From Christiangramia portivictoriae DSM 23547 (GTDB lineage Bacteria > Bacteroidota > Bacteroidia > Flavobacteriales > Flavobacteriaceae): DNA of 64,000 nucleotides. Positions 7,910 through 15,683 of this stretch are shown here, in pieces. Under the pieces are notes generated by a model. It did not search any database. It was not told the origin of the DNA and saw nothing but the letters and a program-made list of their open reading frames with translations. Position numbers and translations under genes: made by a program. Location of the stretch: positions 81,670-145,669 of the forward strand of contig NZ_KE383972.1 in assembly GCF_000423045.1 (NCBI RefSeq). The letters are read 5' to 3'. How positions within the stretch are numbered: position 1 is the first letter of the stretch; each line of letters opens with the position of its first letter.

Positions 7910-8560
7910 TTATTGCAGGATTTCGTGTTGTTCTAAACCAACTTCAATCTGTTCTTTAAAAACTTTCATTCTTCTATATGCAATTGTAGACATTTCCATT
8001 TCGTATTCGATTCCCTTTTTAATTTCCGCATGTAGGTGAATTGCATTTCTTAATCGATAGATGTCTTTTAATTCTTCACCTAGTTTTTCGTTGATCAGAT
8101 TCAATTTAACTGAAGCATCTACTTTGTCTTCAAATCTAATTGTAGTGATTTCTCTATTAATATCCTTTTGATACATGGTCAGAATTTTTTTTCCGTCATG
8201 TTCAAGTTCATTTAATTCATTGCTTACTGAAATCTTTTTATATGTTTTTGTTATAAAAAGTTTTTTTACTTCCAGCTTATCAGGCAGTATTTCAAAAAGT
8301 ATATGATGGATTACAGCTTCATAAATTGAAGCATAATAAAAAATTTGAATTCTTATCTGTGCATTTTTAAGCCATTCTTCAGCTTGTATGCCTTCAAAAA
8401 ATTTATATATGTAGCGAATAGCTTTAAATTCTTCTGAAAGCCTTATTCTCAATTTTTGATCATCTATAAAATCGAAATAATTTTCAAACCAATTTTCTTC
8501 TGGGAGATGATTAGTTATGTAGCTTTCTATTTCTTGTTTAATTTCGTCTTTAAAGGGCAT
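7910..8560 (-). CDS. Hypothetical protein with possible HEPN motif, cassette 1
   Basis: This 216-residue, mostly helical, charged protein is the first cassette gene beside the recombinase. No family is certain. Near the C-terminus DIYRLRNAIHLHAE contains R171-N172-x4-H177, the RNxxxxH pattern of HEPN ribonucleases, in a helix as expected; the preceding region (residues 35-95) is also helical. HEPN proteins are common in toxin-antitoxin and abortive-infection systems, but no antitoxin partner is visible in the cassette, so this remains a suggestion. The ATG at 8560 lies 17 bases after the cassette boundary and the stop 5 bases from the attC-like site. As the first cassette it would be the most recent insertion if the array behaves like an integron. 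Confidence 0.7.
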   Translation of the reverse strand: MPFKDEIKQEIESYITNHLPEENWFENYFDFIDDQKLRIRLSEEFKAIRYIYKFFEGIQAEEWLKNAQIRIQIFYYASIYEAVIHHILFEILPDKLEVKKLFITKTYKKISVSNELNELEHDGKKILTMYQKDINREITTIRFEDKVDASVKLNLINEKLGEELKDIYRLRNAIHLHAEIKKGIEYEMEMSTIAYRRMKVFKEQIEVGLEQHEILQ

Positions 8561-8577
8561 ATTTCAATTTAATTATT

Positions 8578-8613
8578 GCTCACAACTCGTTATATCCACC
8601 CCAATATACATAT
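8578..8613 (-). other. Candidate attI-like primary insertion site
   Basis: Between the recombinase stop and the first cassette, GCTCACAAC (8578-8586) carries the same core as the outer arm of that cassette. It is followed toward the gene by TCGTTATATCCACCCC, which has none of the inner-arm or central sequence of the attC-like sites. Read in the cassette direction this is ATAACGA-GTTGTGAGC, a simple site with a GTT core, as expected for an attI. The role is inferred from position and core only. Confidence 0.55.
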
Positions 8614-9771
8614 TTATCCGAGAATGTTTCGGGATAAACGCAGGTCTGACTGTTCTTTATCTCCCTGCTCCAATAGCTTTTTGATGGTGGAATCAAGCGG
8701 ACTCTCAATTTTCAGCAAATCTTTCTTGGTTACATGCGTATAGATCATCGTGGTTTCTGGTTTGGCATGGCCTAGCAGTTCCTGAATGTATCTTAAATCT
8801 GTTCCGTTTTCCAGCATATGGGTAGCAAAACTGTGTCGCAGGGTATGCGGAGTCACCCTTTTCCTGATCTTCGCTCTTTCGCAGGAATCCTTCAGAAACC
8901 CACGAATAGCAGAACTGGAGTATTTGCCTCCATTACCTTCAGCGAAGTAACGCTTAGGTTCATAAGTCTGTAAATAATTCAGCAATAATGGCAAAAAACT
9001 TTCCGCCATCATTACATAACGGTCTTTCCTGCCTTTCGCCTGTCTAACCAGAATTTGCCTTCGGTCTATATCCAGGTCCCGCAACTCAAGATTGATCAGT
9101 TCACCAATGCGTAAGCCTGATGAATAAATAAGAGCTAGAATACTGCGATGCTTCAAATTCCGGGTTAGGCGCAGCAGGTCGATCAACTCTTCCTTGCTAA
9201 GAACTGTGGGTAAATAGCTGCTCTTTTTGGGACGCTTTAAGGCATTTAGATCGAATAAAGCGTTTTCTTTAAATTTAAAATAATGCTTTAGCGCGCTAAT
9301 ACACTGCCTGTGTGTACTTATGGAATAACGTTTAAGGGCGACTTCAGACTCTATAAACCTGGCGACATCTTTTTGGGTGTAATTTTCTTTTCCGTAATGA
9401 AATTTCAGGAATGCCAGCACAAATGTTGAGTAGGTCTTAACAGTACTAGGGCTATGTCGCAAGCCTTTTAGATAATGCACGAACTTTCGCATCGCCTGCC
9501 TCGTTTCAACAGTTTCCACAATGGCGATATCTGGTATCCTGGAAAAATCCAGTAGTGAAGTATTCAGTTCTGCATTCATATCCTCGAAATGTTTGTTTAA
9601 TGTCTGCAGGTACTGTCTACCAGAAGGAATATAAAAGCAGCTGTGGGTTCTGCTCCAGCGAACATCTTTTAATTGCTTTAGATGGTTCTTTAGCTCCATA
9701 TCAAACCTAAAATCTATACCAATCTGGTCGGCATTTTTGTGTTTGAAGAGAAACAAATTTAATTGCTTCAT
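8614..9771 (-). CDS. Tyrosine recombinase of the cassette array (integron-integrase role)
   Basis: A 385-residue tyrosine recombinase with every catalytic residue: R221 (SSGLRIGEL), K246 (AKGRKD), H309 and R312 (HTLRHSFATH), H335 (LLGHAKPETT) and nucleophile Y344 (MIYTHV). Residues about 90-180 form the SAM-like core-binding domain. Residues 1-85 are an extra N-terminal domain (with KDVRWSRTHSCFYIP) absent from XerC/XerD. The 88-residue distance from R221 to H309 is close to XerD and clearly shorter than in IntI1 (about 131), so the IntI-specific insertion is missing. The gene reads in the same direction as the cassettes and its stop lies about 28 bases from the first cassette boundary, the layout of 'inverse' integrons. 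It most probably excises and inserts these cassettes; it could instead be an unrelated Xer-like recombinase nearby. Confidence 0.93.
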   Translation of the reverse strand: MKQLNLFLFKHKNADQIGIDFRFDMELKNHLKQLKDVRWSRTHSCFYIPSGRQYLQTLNKHFEDMNAELNTSLLDFSRIPDIAIVETVETRQAMRKFVHYLKGLRHSPSTVKTYSTFVLAFLKFHYGKENYTQKDVARFIESEVALKRYSISTHRQCISALKHYFKFKENALFDLNALKRPKKSSYLPTVLSKEELIDLLRLTRNLKHRSILALIYSSGLRIGELINLELRDLDIDRRQILVRQAKGRKDRYVMMAESFLPLLLNYLQTYEPKRYFAEGNGGKYSSSAIRGFLKDSCERAKIRKRVTPHTLRHSFATHMLENGTDLRYIQELLGHAKPETTMIYTHVTKKDLLKIESPLDSTIKKLLEQGDKEQSDLRLSRNILG

Positions 9772-9884
9772 AAAAATTTAATTAACCTTCAAACATAAAT
9801 TAAAATCTGTTTCATCATAGCGTATTACTTGTGAAAACGTTTAAGAACATAATGTGCTGGTCAAGTGGTTAGTAATTGTAAGGC

Positions 9885-9912
9885 AAAAAAAAAGGGAGCC
9901 CAAGCTCCCTTT
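9885..9912 (-). terminator. Rho-independent terminator of the aldehyde dehydrogenase gene
   Basis: AAAGGGAGC (9891-9899) and GCTCCCTTT (9904-9912) form a perfect stem with loop CCAA. Read leftward, the stem is followed by a run of nine T residues. It lies 24 bases after the stop of the gene at 9937. Confidence 0.9.
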
Positions 9913-9936
9913 CCAATTTTAAAATATTTTAAAGGC

Positions 9937-11319
9937 TTACGCCATCATCACCGCTTTGGCGTTCACAAATTCATGCAATCCAAATCCTCCATGTTCTCTT
10001 CCGTAACCTGAATCTTTCACACCACCAAATGGCATGTTAGGTTTTGCCAGACCAAAGGAATTTATAAATACCATTCCGGTATCAAAATGCATTTGTGCCA
10101 GTTCTTTAGCTTTGGCTTCATCCTTCGAGAAAATTCCTCCACCAAGTCCAAATCTACTGTCGTTCGCGATTCGCATCGCATCATCTGTATCTTTCGCTTT
10201 GATTAGGGAAGCAACAGGCCCAAACAACTCATCATCATAAGCTGGTTGTCCAGGTTCCAGATTTTCAAGCACCGTTGCCGGGTAATAGTACCCGTCTCCT
10301 TCAGGAAGTTCACCACCACAAAGGATTTTCGCTCCTTTTTTTACACTTTCCTCAACCTGCTCATGTAGCTCTTCACGTAGATCCTTTCTGGCCATTGGTC
10401 CCAGATCGCTGTCTTCGCTGGTAGGATCTCCAAGTTTGATATTCTTCATTTGCTCTACAAAAGCATCTCTAAATTTGTCGTAAACCGCGTCTACTACAAT
10501 AAATCTTTTTGCAGCAACACAGGTTTCTCCATTATTGTAGAGACGACCCTGTACACAGGTTTTGACTGCCAGCTCAAGATCTGCATCATCAAGTACAATA
10601 TAAGCATCGTTACTTCCCAGTTCCAGAACGGTTTTCTTCAACGCTTTTCCTGCTTTTTCACCAATTATTCTACCGGCGCTCGGGCTACCTGTCAGGGTGA
10701 CTCCGCGTACTCGTTTATTTTCGATCACCTCATCACTCTGGTCATGAGAAATCACCAGGGTTTTAAATAAATTTTCAGGTAATCCTGCATCCTTATAGAT
10801 TTGCTCCAGTAAAATTCCTGTTCCGGTTACATTTTCAGCATGCTTCAGCAATACACCATTTCCGGCCATAAGGTTGGCAATAGAATATCGTACTACCTGG
10901 TAAGTTGGGAAATTCCAGGGCTGTATTCCGTAGATCACGCCCATCGGAGAATAGGTGATAAAACCTTTTCCACCTTCCGGCAGTTCTCTTTCTTCATCCT
11001 GTAGGCTTTTGGGACCGTTTTCAGCAGTATAATCACAAATGGCAGAACATAGTTCAATTTCCTGGTGTCCCTGCTTTTCCAGTTTTCCCATTTCCTCTGT
11101 CATTAATTTGGCCAGTTTGTCCTTATTCTTAGCCAGCTCTTTACCAATATTAACAATGATTTTTGCGCGTTCTTCCGCAGGTTTCATTTTCCATTCCAGA
11201 AATGCTTCATGACAGGACTCGATCGCCTTGTTCATTTCTTCATTCGTCATGGTATCATAAGACTGAATTTCCTTCCCGGTTGCGGGGTTGATAGTGGTCA
11301 TTTTTGAATCCTTCGACAT
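9937..11319 (-). CDS. NAD(P)-dependent aldehyde dehydrogenase, succinate-semialdehyde type
   Basis: An aldehyde dehydrogenase that oxidises an aldehyde to the acid; by overall pattern it groups with succinate-semialdehyde dehydrogenases of Bacteroidota. Visible are the N-terminal TINPATGKEI, the cofactor-binding GVIYGIQPWNFP, the general-base Glu in TVLELGSND and the catalytic Cys in NNGETCVAAKRF. It is about 460 residues long, the usual family length. The ATG at 11319 (MSKDSKM) is preferred; an upstream ATG at 11343 would add eight Lys/Asn-rich residues. The gene stands alone, ends in its own terminator, and marks the chromosomal flank of the cassette array. The substrate is not proven. Confidence 0.88.
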   Translation of the reverse strand: MSKDSKMTTINPATGKEIQSYDTMTNEEMNKAIESCHEAFLEWKMKPAEERAKIIVNIGKELAKNKDKLAKLMTEEMGKLEKQGHQEIELCSAICDYTAENGPKSLQDEERELPEGGKGFITYSPMGVIYGIQPWNFPTYQVVRYSIANLMAGNGVLLKHAENVTGTGILLEQIYKDAGLPENLFKTLVISHDQSDEVIENKRVRGVTLTGSPSAGRIIGEKAGKALKKTVLELGSNDAYIVLDDADLELAVKTCVQGRLYNNGETCVAAKRFIVVDAVYDKFRDAFVEQMKNIKLGDPTSEDSDLGPMARKDLREELHEQVEESVKKGAKILCGGELPEGDGYYYPATVLENLEPGQPAYDDELFGPVASLIKAKDTDDAMRIANDSRFGLGGGIFSKDEAKAKELAQMHFDTGMVFINSFGLAKPNMPFGGVKDSGYGREHGGFGLHEFVNAKAVMMA

Positions 11320-11567
11320 AATTTTATTCTTTTTGTTTAGCAATTTTTCTTGAATACTAAGGTACGCTTTAACAGAGCCGAAGCTTTATAAGACTTCGTT
11401 AAATGAATTCTTCGGAAGCAACCATAACTTTAAAATTTTGATAAAACTTACTGCTGAAGCATCCCGTGTATTGGGAAAGCCTGAGTTTTCTTCCGAAGTA
11501 TCCTATCAAATCGCTGGGAATTGTTCTCAATAATCTTACTAATTTTAGAGGGTAAAATTCCAACCGC

Positions 11568-12200
11568 ATGAAGACCGAATTGAAGGAAGCCTATGGTTTT
11601 CTATTTGAAAATGAACTGCTCGAAGAGATTGCCGAATGTGGAACTGTTCGTAAGATCGATGCCGGGGAGCGCATTATTGAATTTGGGGATTATGTGACCG
11701 GCATGCCACTGTTGCTTAATGGTGCTATCAAAATCATGCGCGAAGACGGGGATGGCGATGAACTGCTGCTGTATTTTATAGAAAGAGGAGATACCTGTGC
11801 CATGACCTTAAATTGCTGTATGGGCCAGACGAAAAGCGAAATTCGTGCAGTTGCTGAGACCGATACCACCATGATTATGGTTCCCATCGCCAAAATGGAG
11901 GAATGGACTGCGCGTTTTAAGAGCTGGAGAAATTTTGTTTTTGAAAGCTACCATAACCGTCTGTCTGAAATGCTGGATACCATAGATACAATTGCATTTC
12001 TTAATATGGATCAGCGTATTATGAAATACCTCCGGGACAAAGCAAAGATCAATAGAGATGAAAATGTTCAAAGTACCCATCAACAAATCGCGTATGATCT
12101 TCATACTTCCAGGGTGGTGGTTTCCAGGATTTTAAAGAAACTCGAACTGGATGGGAAGATCAAATTGCATAGAAACCAGATCAGGGTCATCGACCTTTAA
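11568..12200 (+). CDS. Crp/Fnr-family transcriptional regulator
   Basis: This 210-residue regulator has an N-terminal cyclic-nucleotide-type effector domain (about 5-120), a long dimer helix and a C-terminal winged helix (about 150-205, with STHQQIAYDLHTSRVVVSRI as helix-turn-helix). There is no N-terminal Fe-S cysteine set as in Fnr, but C77, C83 and C84 cluster in GDTCAMTLNCCMG and could sense a thiol-reactive or sulfur signal. The gene is followed after 6 bases by the palindrome GTAAC-N4-GTTAC and a sulfite-exporter-type gene; the same palindrome precedes other sulfur genes in the window. It is therefore the best candidate for the factor that binds these sites. The effector is unknown. Confidence 0.92.
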   Translation: MKTELKEAYGFLFENELLEEIAECGTVRKIDAGERIIEFGDYVTGMPLLLNGAIKIMREDGDGDELLLYFIERGDTCAMTLNCCMGQTKSEIRAVAETDTTMIMVPIAKMEEWTARFKSWRNFVFESYHNRLSEMLDTIDTIAFLNMDQRIMKYLRDKAKINRDENVQSTHQQIAYDLHTSRVVVSRILKKLELDGKIKLHRNQIRVIDL

Positions 12201-12206
12201 AGCTTT

Positions 12207-12220
12207 GTAACACTTGTTAC
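12207..12220 (+). promoter_or_regulatory. Palindromic operator A (GTAAC-N4-GTTAC)
   Basis: GTAACACTTGTTAC is a perfect 5-4-5 inverted repeat, the spacing used by Crp/Fnr-family half sites. It lies 49 bases upstream of the TauE-type gene, just after the regulator gene, and exactly 22 bases before the -10 element at 12243. Confidence 0.8.
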
Positions 12221-12242
12221 TGCCCTTCCTTTATGAACCCGA

Positions 12243-12250
12243 TACATTTG
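12243..12250 (+). promoter_or_regulatory. Bacteroidota -10 element for the TauE-type gene
   Basis: TACATTTG matches TAnnTTTG exactly. The -33 position 19 bases upstream reads TGC rather than TTG, so an activator bound at operator A is probably needed. Confidence 0.65.
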
Positions 12251-12268
12251 TCCCGAAATTAAACAACT

Positions 12269-13069
12269 ATGGATATTCTTGAAATTCTGGGTTACTTTGG
12301 GGCGTTGCTTATAGGAGTTGTGCTTGGGTTAATTGGTGGAGGAGGTTCCATACTTACGGTACCTGTACTGGTATACCTCATGGCGATCAATCCTGTGACC
12401 GCAACTGCGTATTCCCTTTTTGTGGTAGGAACTTCAGCTCTTGTGGGAGCACTTCGAAATATTCCGAAGAAATTAATAGATTTCAGAACAGCGGTGGTTT
12501 TTTCAATTCCCGCTTTTATCGCAGTTTATCTCACCAGGATGTATGTTGTTCCGGCAATTCCTGAAAAGATCTTTAGTATTGGTGGCCTTATGATCACCAA
12601 GAATATCGGGATTATGTTGTTCTTTGCCATCATCATGGTGATCGCATCAATTTCCATGATCACCCAGAAGCGAAGCGTAGATACTCCTGAAGTTCAAAAG
12701 GTCCAGTATAATTATCCTTTGATTATCCTGGAAGGGATCGTAGTGGGTCTGCTTACCGGGATCGTGGGAGCCGGCGGCGGCTTTCTTATAATTCCGGCAC
12801 TGGTCTTACTTGCGAAACTTCCTATGAAAAAAGCGGTGGCGACTTCTTTACTAATCATTGCATTCAAAAGTTTAATTGGTTTTATAGGCGATGTTCAAAA
12901 CCTGGACATTGACTGGCCGTTTCTACTCATATTTACCGGGATCTCCATTGGGGGTATCTGGCTGGGAGTCTATCTTAATAAATTTATAGACGGAAAAAAG
13001 CTGAAAAAAGGTTTCGGTTGGTTTGTTCTGGTGATGGGAATCTATATTATTCTTAGTGAACTGATGTAA
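12269..13069 (+). CDS. TauE/SafE-family sulfite or anion exporter
   Basis: A 266-residue inner-membrane protein of the TauE/SafE family, thought to export sulfite, sulfoacetate or related sulfur anions. The family's two repeated halves are visible: GVVLGLIGGGGSILTVPVL in the first and GLLTGIVGAGGGFLIIPALV in the second, each at the start of a helical bundle; about eight membrane segments can be counted. It lies directly behind the Crp/Fnr gene and an operator-promoter pair. Given the other genes with the same operator, disposal of sulfur intermediates is the likely job. The family is clear; the substrate is inferred. Confidence 0.92.
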   Translation: MDILEILGYFGALLIGVVLGLIGGGGSILTVPVLVYLMAINPVTATAYSLFVVGTSALVGALRNIPKKLIDFRTAVVFSIPAFIAVYLTRMYVVPAIPEKIFSIGGLMITKNIGIMLFFAIIMVIASISMITQKRSVDTPEVQKVQYNYPLIILEGIVVGLLTGIVGAGGGFLIIPALVLLAKLPMKKAVATSLLIIAFKSLIGFIGDVQNLDIDWPFLLIFTGISIGGIWLGVYLNKFIDGKKLKKGFGWFVLVMGIYIILSELM

Positions 13070-13265
13070 TTTTTTCTGAAGCGTTTCTACGGAAAATTTT
13101 AAAAGTTTTTGAACCTTCTGAAGACTTTATGCGACATGCGTTAAATTCAGAAATTATAGTATTTCTGAAGCGATGAAGCCTATAAAATTCAGTAAATTTA
13201 CAAGCCGAAAGAACAGGTGTTCCAACCTATTTTTGAGGTAGGAATACCATCCAAATCCTTCCGTC

Positions 13266-14567
13266 ATGGAAAACCTCGATTACGCCAGACTCCAAATGGC
13301 TTTTACCCTTGGATTTCATATTATTTTTGCCTGTATTGGTATGGTCATGCCTTTTTTTATGGTTGTTTCCCACAAAAAATGGCTGAATACCAGAAAACCC
13401 GTTTATCTAAAACTTACCAAAGCCTGGCAACGCGGAGTTGCTATTTTCTTTGTTACCGGCGCAGTTTCTGGCACCGCGCTCTCCTTTGAACTGGGAATGC
13501 TTTGGCCAGAATTTATGAAACATGCCGGCCCTGTCATAGGAATGCCATTTTCGCTGGAAGGTGCAGCCTTCTTTGTGGAGGCCATCGCACTTGGTTTCTA
13601 CCTGTATGGCTGGAAAAAACTTCCGGAAACTTTTCACTGGATCACCGGGATCATTGTGGGAATTTCAGGAGTGATCTCAGGGATTCTCGTCGTATCTGCC
13701 AATGCCTGGATGAATTCACCAACAGGGTTTGATGTGGTAAATGGCGCGTATGTAAATATAGACCCGGTCAAGGCTTTTCTTAACGATGCATGGTTCACCC
13801 AGGCTTTGCATATGACCCTGGCTGCTTTTGCCGCTACGGGTTTTGCTGTTGCCGGTCTTCATGCCATACAGATCCTGCGCAACAAGCGACCGGAGCTGCA
13901 CAAGGCTGCGTTTAAGATCGCCATCATTTTTGGTGCCGTTGCAGCGCTCATACAACCAATTAGCGGAGATATATCGGCTAAAGACGTGGCAGAAAGACAG
14001 CCGGTAAAACTGGCGGCTATGGAAGCGCATTTTGAAACCCGGGAAGGAGCTCCTCTTTATATAGGAGGCATCGTGGATGCTGAAAATAAAACGGTGAGCA
14101 ATAAGCTGGAAATACCAAAAGCACTATCCTTCCTGGCTTTTGGAGATTTTGATGCAGAGGTAAAAGGACTGAATGATTTTCCTGAAGAAGATATTCCCCC
14201 GGTTCCCGTGGTGCACTATGCCTTCCAGACCATGGTTGGGATTGGTAGTTTGCTAATGCTGGCGGCTTTGATCTATTTTATCAGTTTAAAGAAAAAAAGC
14301 TGGCTGGATAACAAGAAATTCTGGTGGCTGTTCGCGATACTAACTCCCCTGGGATTCGTCGCGGTAGAAGCAGGTTGGGTGGTTACCGAAGTAGGAAGGC
14401 AACCCTGGATCGTGTATAATATCATGCGGACTTCAGAAGCTGTAACGCCCATGCCGGGTTTAAAATTCAGCTTTTACCTGTACGTAGCGGTCTACGCCAT
14501 CCTTGCGGCCATGGTGACCTGGCTCATGCACAGGCAAATCAAAGTACTTAATCATTCAATCGGGTAG
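13266..14567 (+). CDS. cydA: Cytochrome bd oxidase subunit I
   Basis: Subunit I of the cytochrome bd quinol oxidase, which reduces oxygen to water at high affinity in the inner membrane without proton pumping. At 433 residues it is a short form (E. coli CydA is about 520). The N-terminus MENLDYARLQMAFTLGFHII carries the heme-ligand His18, and the C-terminal half has the conserved VGRQPWIVY. The segment between helices 6 and 7 (Q-loop, around residues 250-320) is short. About nine membrane helices are visible. The start is the ATG at 13266. It forms an operon with cydB two bases downstream. A TATTTTTG (13228-13235) upstream could be the -10 element. Confidence 0.96.
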   Translation: MENLDYARLQMAFTLGFHIIFACIGMVMPFFMVVSHKKWLNTRKPVYLKLTKAWQRGVAIFFVTGAVSGTALSFELGMLWPEFMKHAGPVIGMPFSLEGAAFFVEAIALGFYLYGWKKLPETFHWITGIIVGISGVISGILVVSANAWMNSPTGFDVVNGAYVNIDPVKAFLNDAWFTQALHMTLAAFAATGFAVAGLHAIQILRNKRPELHKAAFKIAIIFGAVAALIQPISGDISAKDVAERQPVKLAAMEAHFETREGAPLYIGGIVDAENKTVSNKLEIPKALSFLAFGDFDAEVKGLNDFPEEDIPPVPVVHYAFQTMVGIGSLLMLAALIYFISLKKKSWLDNKKFWWLFAILTPLGFVAVEAGWVVTEVGRQPWIVYNIMRTSEAVTPMPGLKFSFYLYVAVYAILAAMVTWLMHRQIKVLNHSIG

Positions 14568-14569
14568 GT

Positions 14570-15613
14570 ATGTTATACGTGGTATTGATTTTTACGTTTT
14601 TCTCGCTATTTCTATATGTTCTGTTGGGGGGTGCCGACTTTGGAGCGGGCATCGTGGAGCTATTTTCTTCCCGCGAGAACAAAGAATTGAATAAACTTAC
14701 GGTCTATAAAGTCATGGGACCCGTATGGGAAGCCAATCATATCTGGTTGATCATTTTGATCGTGATTCTCTGGATCGCTTTCCCTGTATACTTCAACATT
14801 ATCATCATTTATCTTCATATTCCGCTTACGCTGGTTTTACTGGGAATCACCATGCGTGGAGTTGCCTTTATTTTCAGGCATTATGATGCGGTCATTGATG
14901 GAACACAGGTATGGTACAATCGCATGTTCAGGATCTCCAGTCTTATTACCCCAATTTTCCTCGGCATGTCCTTTGGATCGCTCGTGAGTGGTAAGATTGC
15001 TGTAACAAATGATTATTCCAATATTACCTTTGCTGAAATTTTCATGTACCCCTGGCTGAATACTTTCACCGTTCTTACCGGTTTGTTCTACGCAGCGCTT
15101 TGTGCCTTTCTCGCTTCAACATTGCTCATTGGCGAGACCCAAGGAGAAATTAGAAAAATGTACAGTCGAAAATCGGCCATCTTTACCGTAGTGCTGGTAC
15201 TATTTGGAGCCGCAGTGCTTTTTTACGGCTACTGGTATGACCTTGTGTTCATCAAAGAGTTTCTACAGAACAACATTTCTCTGGCAGCCGTCGCACTTTC
15301 TGGTTTGCTCCTCGTTCCTTTATGGTTGGCCATCGGGAAACAAAATAGAATACAAACCAGGATCTATGCGGGATTACAGATCTTACTGGTCATATTCGCC
15401 GCGGTTTACACCCATTTCCCACGCCTTATCATAACCAATACTTCGGAAGTGGATATGCTGGCAAACACGGCTCCTGAATCTGTGATGTACATTTTGGGAA
15501 TTTCCCTTATCATTGGGGGAGCGATCATTTTACCGGGATTATTTCATTTGATGAAATCTTTTAATATGATAAGAATTCCTGCAAGATCTGGAAAACATAC
15601 TCCTGAAAATTAA
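14570..15613 (+). CDS. cydB: Cytochrome bd oxidase subunit II
   Basis: Subunit II of the bd oxidase, the structural partner of CydA. The 347-residue protein has the family hallmark LLGGADFGAGIVELF at the N-terminus, followed by WEANHIWLIILIVILWIAFP, and about eight to nine membrane segments. It follows cydA with a two-base gap, so the two are co-translated. No cydX-like small ORF is obvious after it. A bd oxidase resists sulfide, which may matter beside the sulfur genes, but no shared operator was found upstream of cydA. Confidence 0.96.
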   Translation: MLYVVLIFTFFSLFLYVLLGGADFGAGIVELFSSRENKELNKLTVYKVMGPVWEANHIWLIILIVILWIAFPVYFNIIIIYLHIPLTLVLLGITMRGVAFIFRHYDAVIDGTQVWYNRMFRISSLITPIFLGMSFGSLVSGKIAVTNDYSNITFAEIFMYPWLNTFTVLTGLFYAALCAFLASTLLIGETQGEIRKMYSRKSAIFTVVLVLFGAAVLFYGYWYDLVFIKEFLQNNISLAAVALSGLLLVPLWLAIGKQNRIQTRIYAGLQILLVIFAAVYTHFPRLIITNTSEVDMLANTAPESVMYILGISLIIGGAIILPGLFHLMKSFNMIRIPARSGKHTPEN

Positions 15614-15683
15614 ATAATACGACACACCTTTTTTGAGCTTATAGATTTTACTTAATTTCAACCCTTCAATCTAAATTAAATTA

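Larger units (their letters stand above)
1..9771 (-). mobile_element. Integron-like cassette array with its tyrosine recombinase
   Basis: Nine single-gene cassettes (the leftmost partial) are separated by eight 135-140 bp attC-like sites and end next to a tyrosine recombinase gene. Eight of nine cassette genes point left, 5' end toward the recombinase and 3' end against the attC-like site, which is the classical cassette layout. Stop codons lie 0-20 bases from the next site and start codons 12-30 bases after the cassette boundary. The cassettes are visibly richer in A+T than the recombinase and the genes to its right, suggesting foreign origin. The array continues past the left edge. The site architecture is seen directly; calling it a functional integron is inference. 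Confidence 0.85.

Noticed and set aside
1-8613. Repeats at 226-8586 read as a CRISPR array or as insertion-sequence ends
   Set aside because: Units are 135-140 bp, the intervening segments are whole genes of 700-2150 bp, and no transposase or cas gene is present. The cassette-specific outer arms fit site-specific recombination much better.
13192-13201. GTAAATTTAC palindrome upstream of cydA, 22 or more bases before a TATTTTTG
   Set aside because: Its position is suggestive, but the half sites are GTAAA/TTTAC without the N4 spacer, so it does not match the GTAAC-N4-GTTAC operator.
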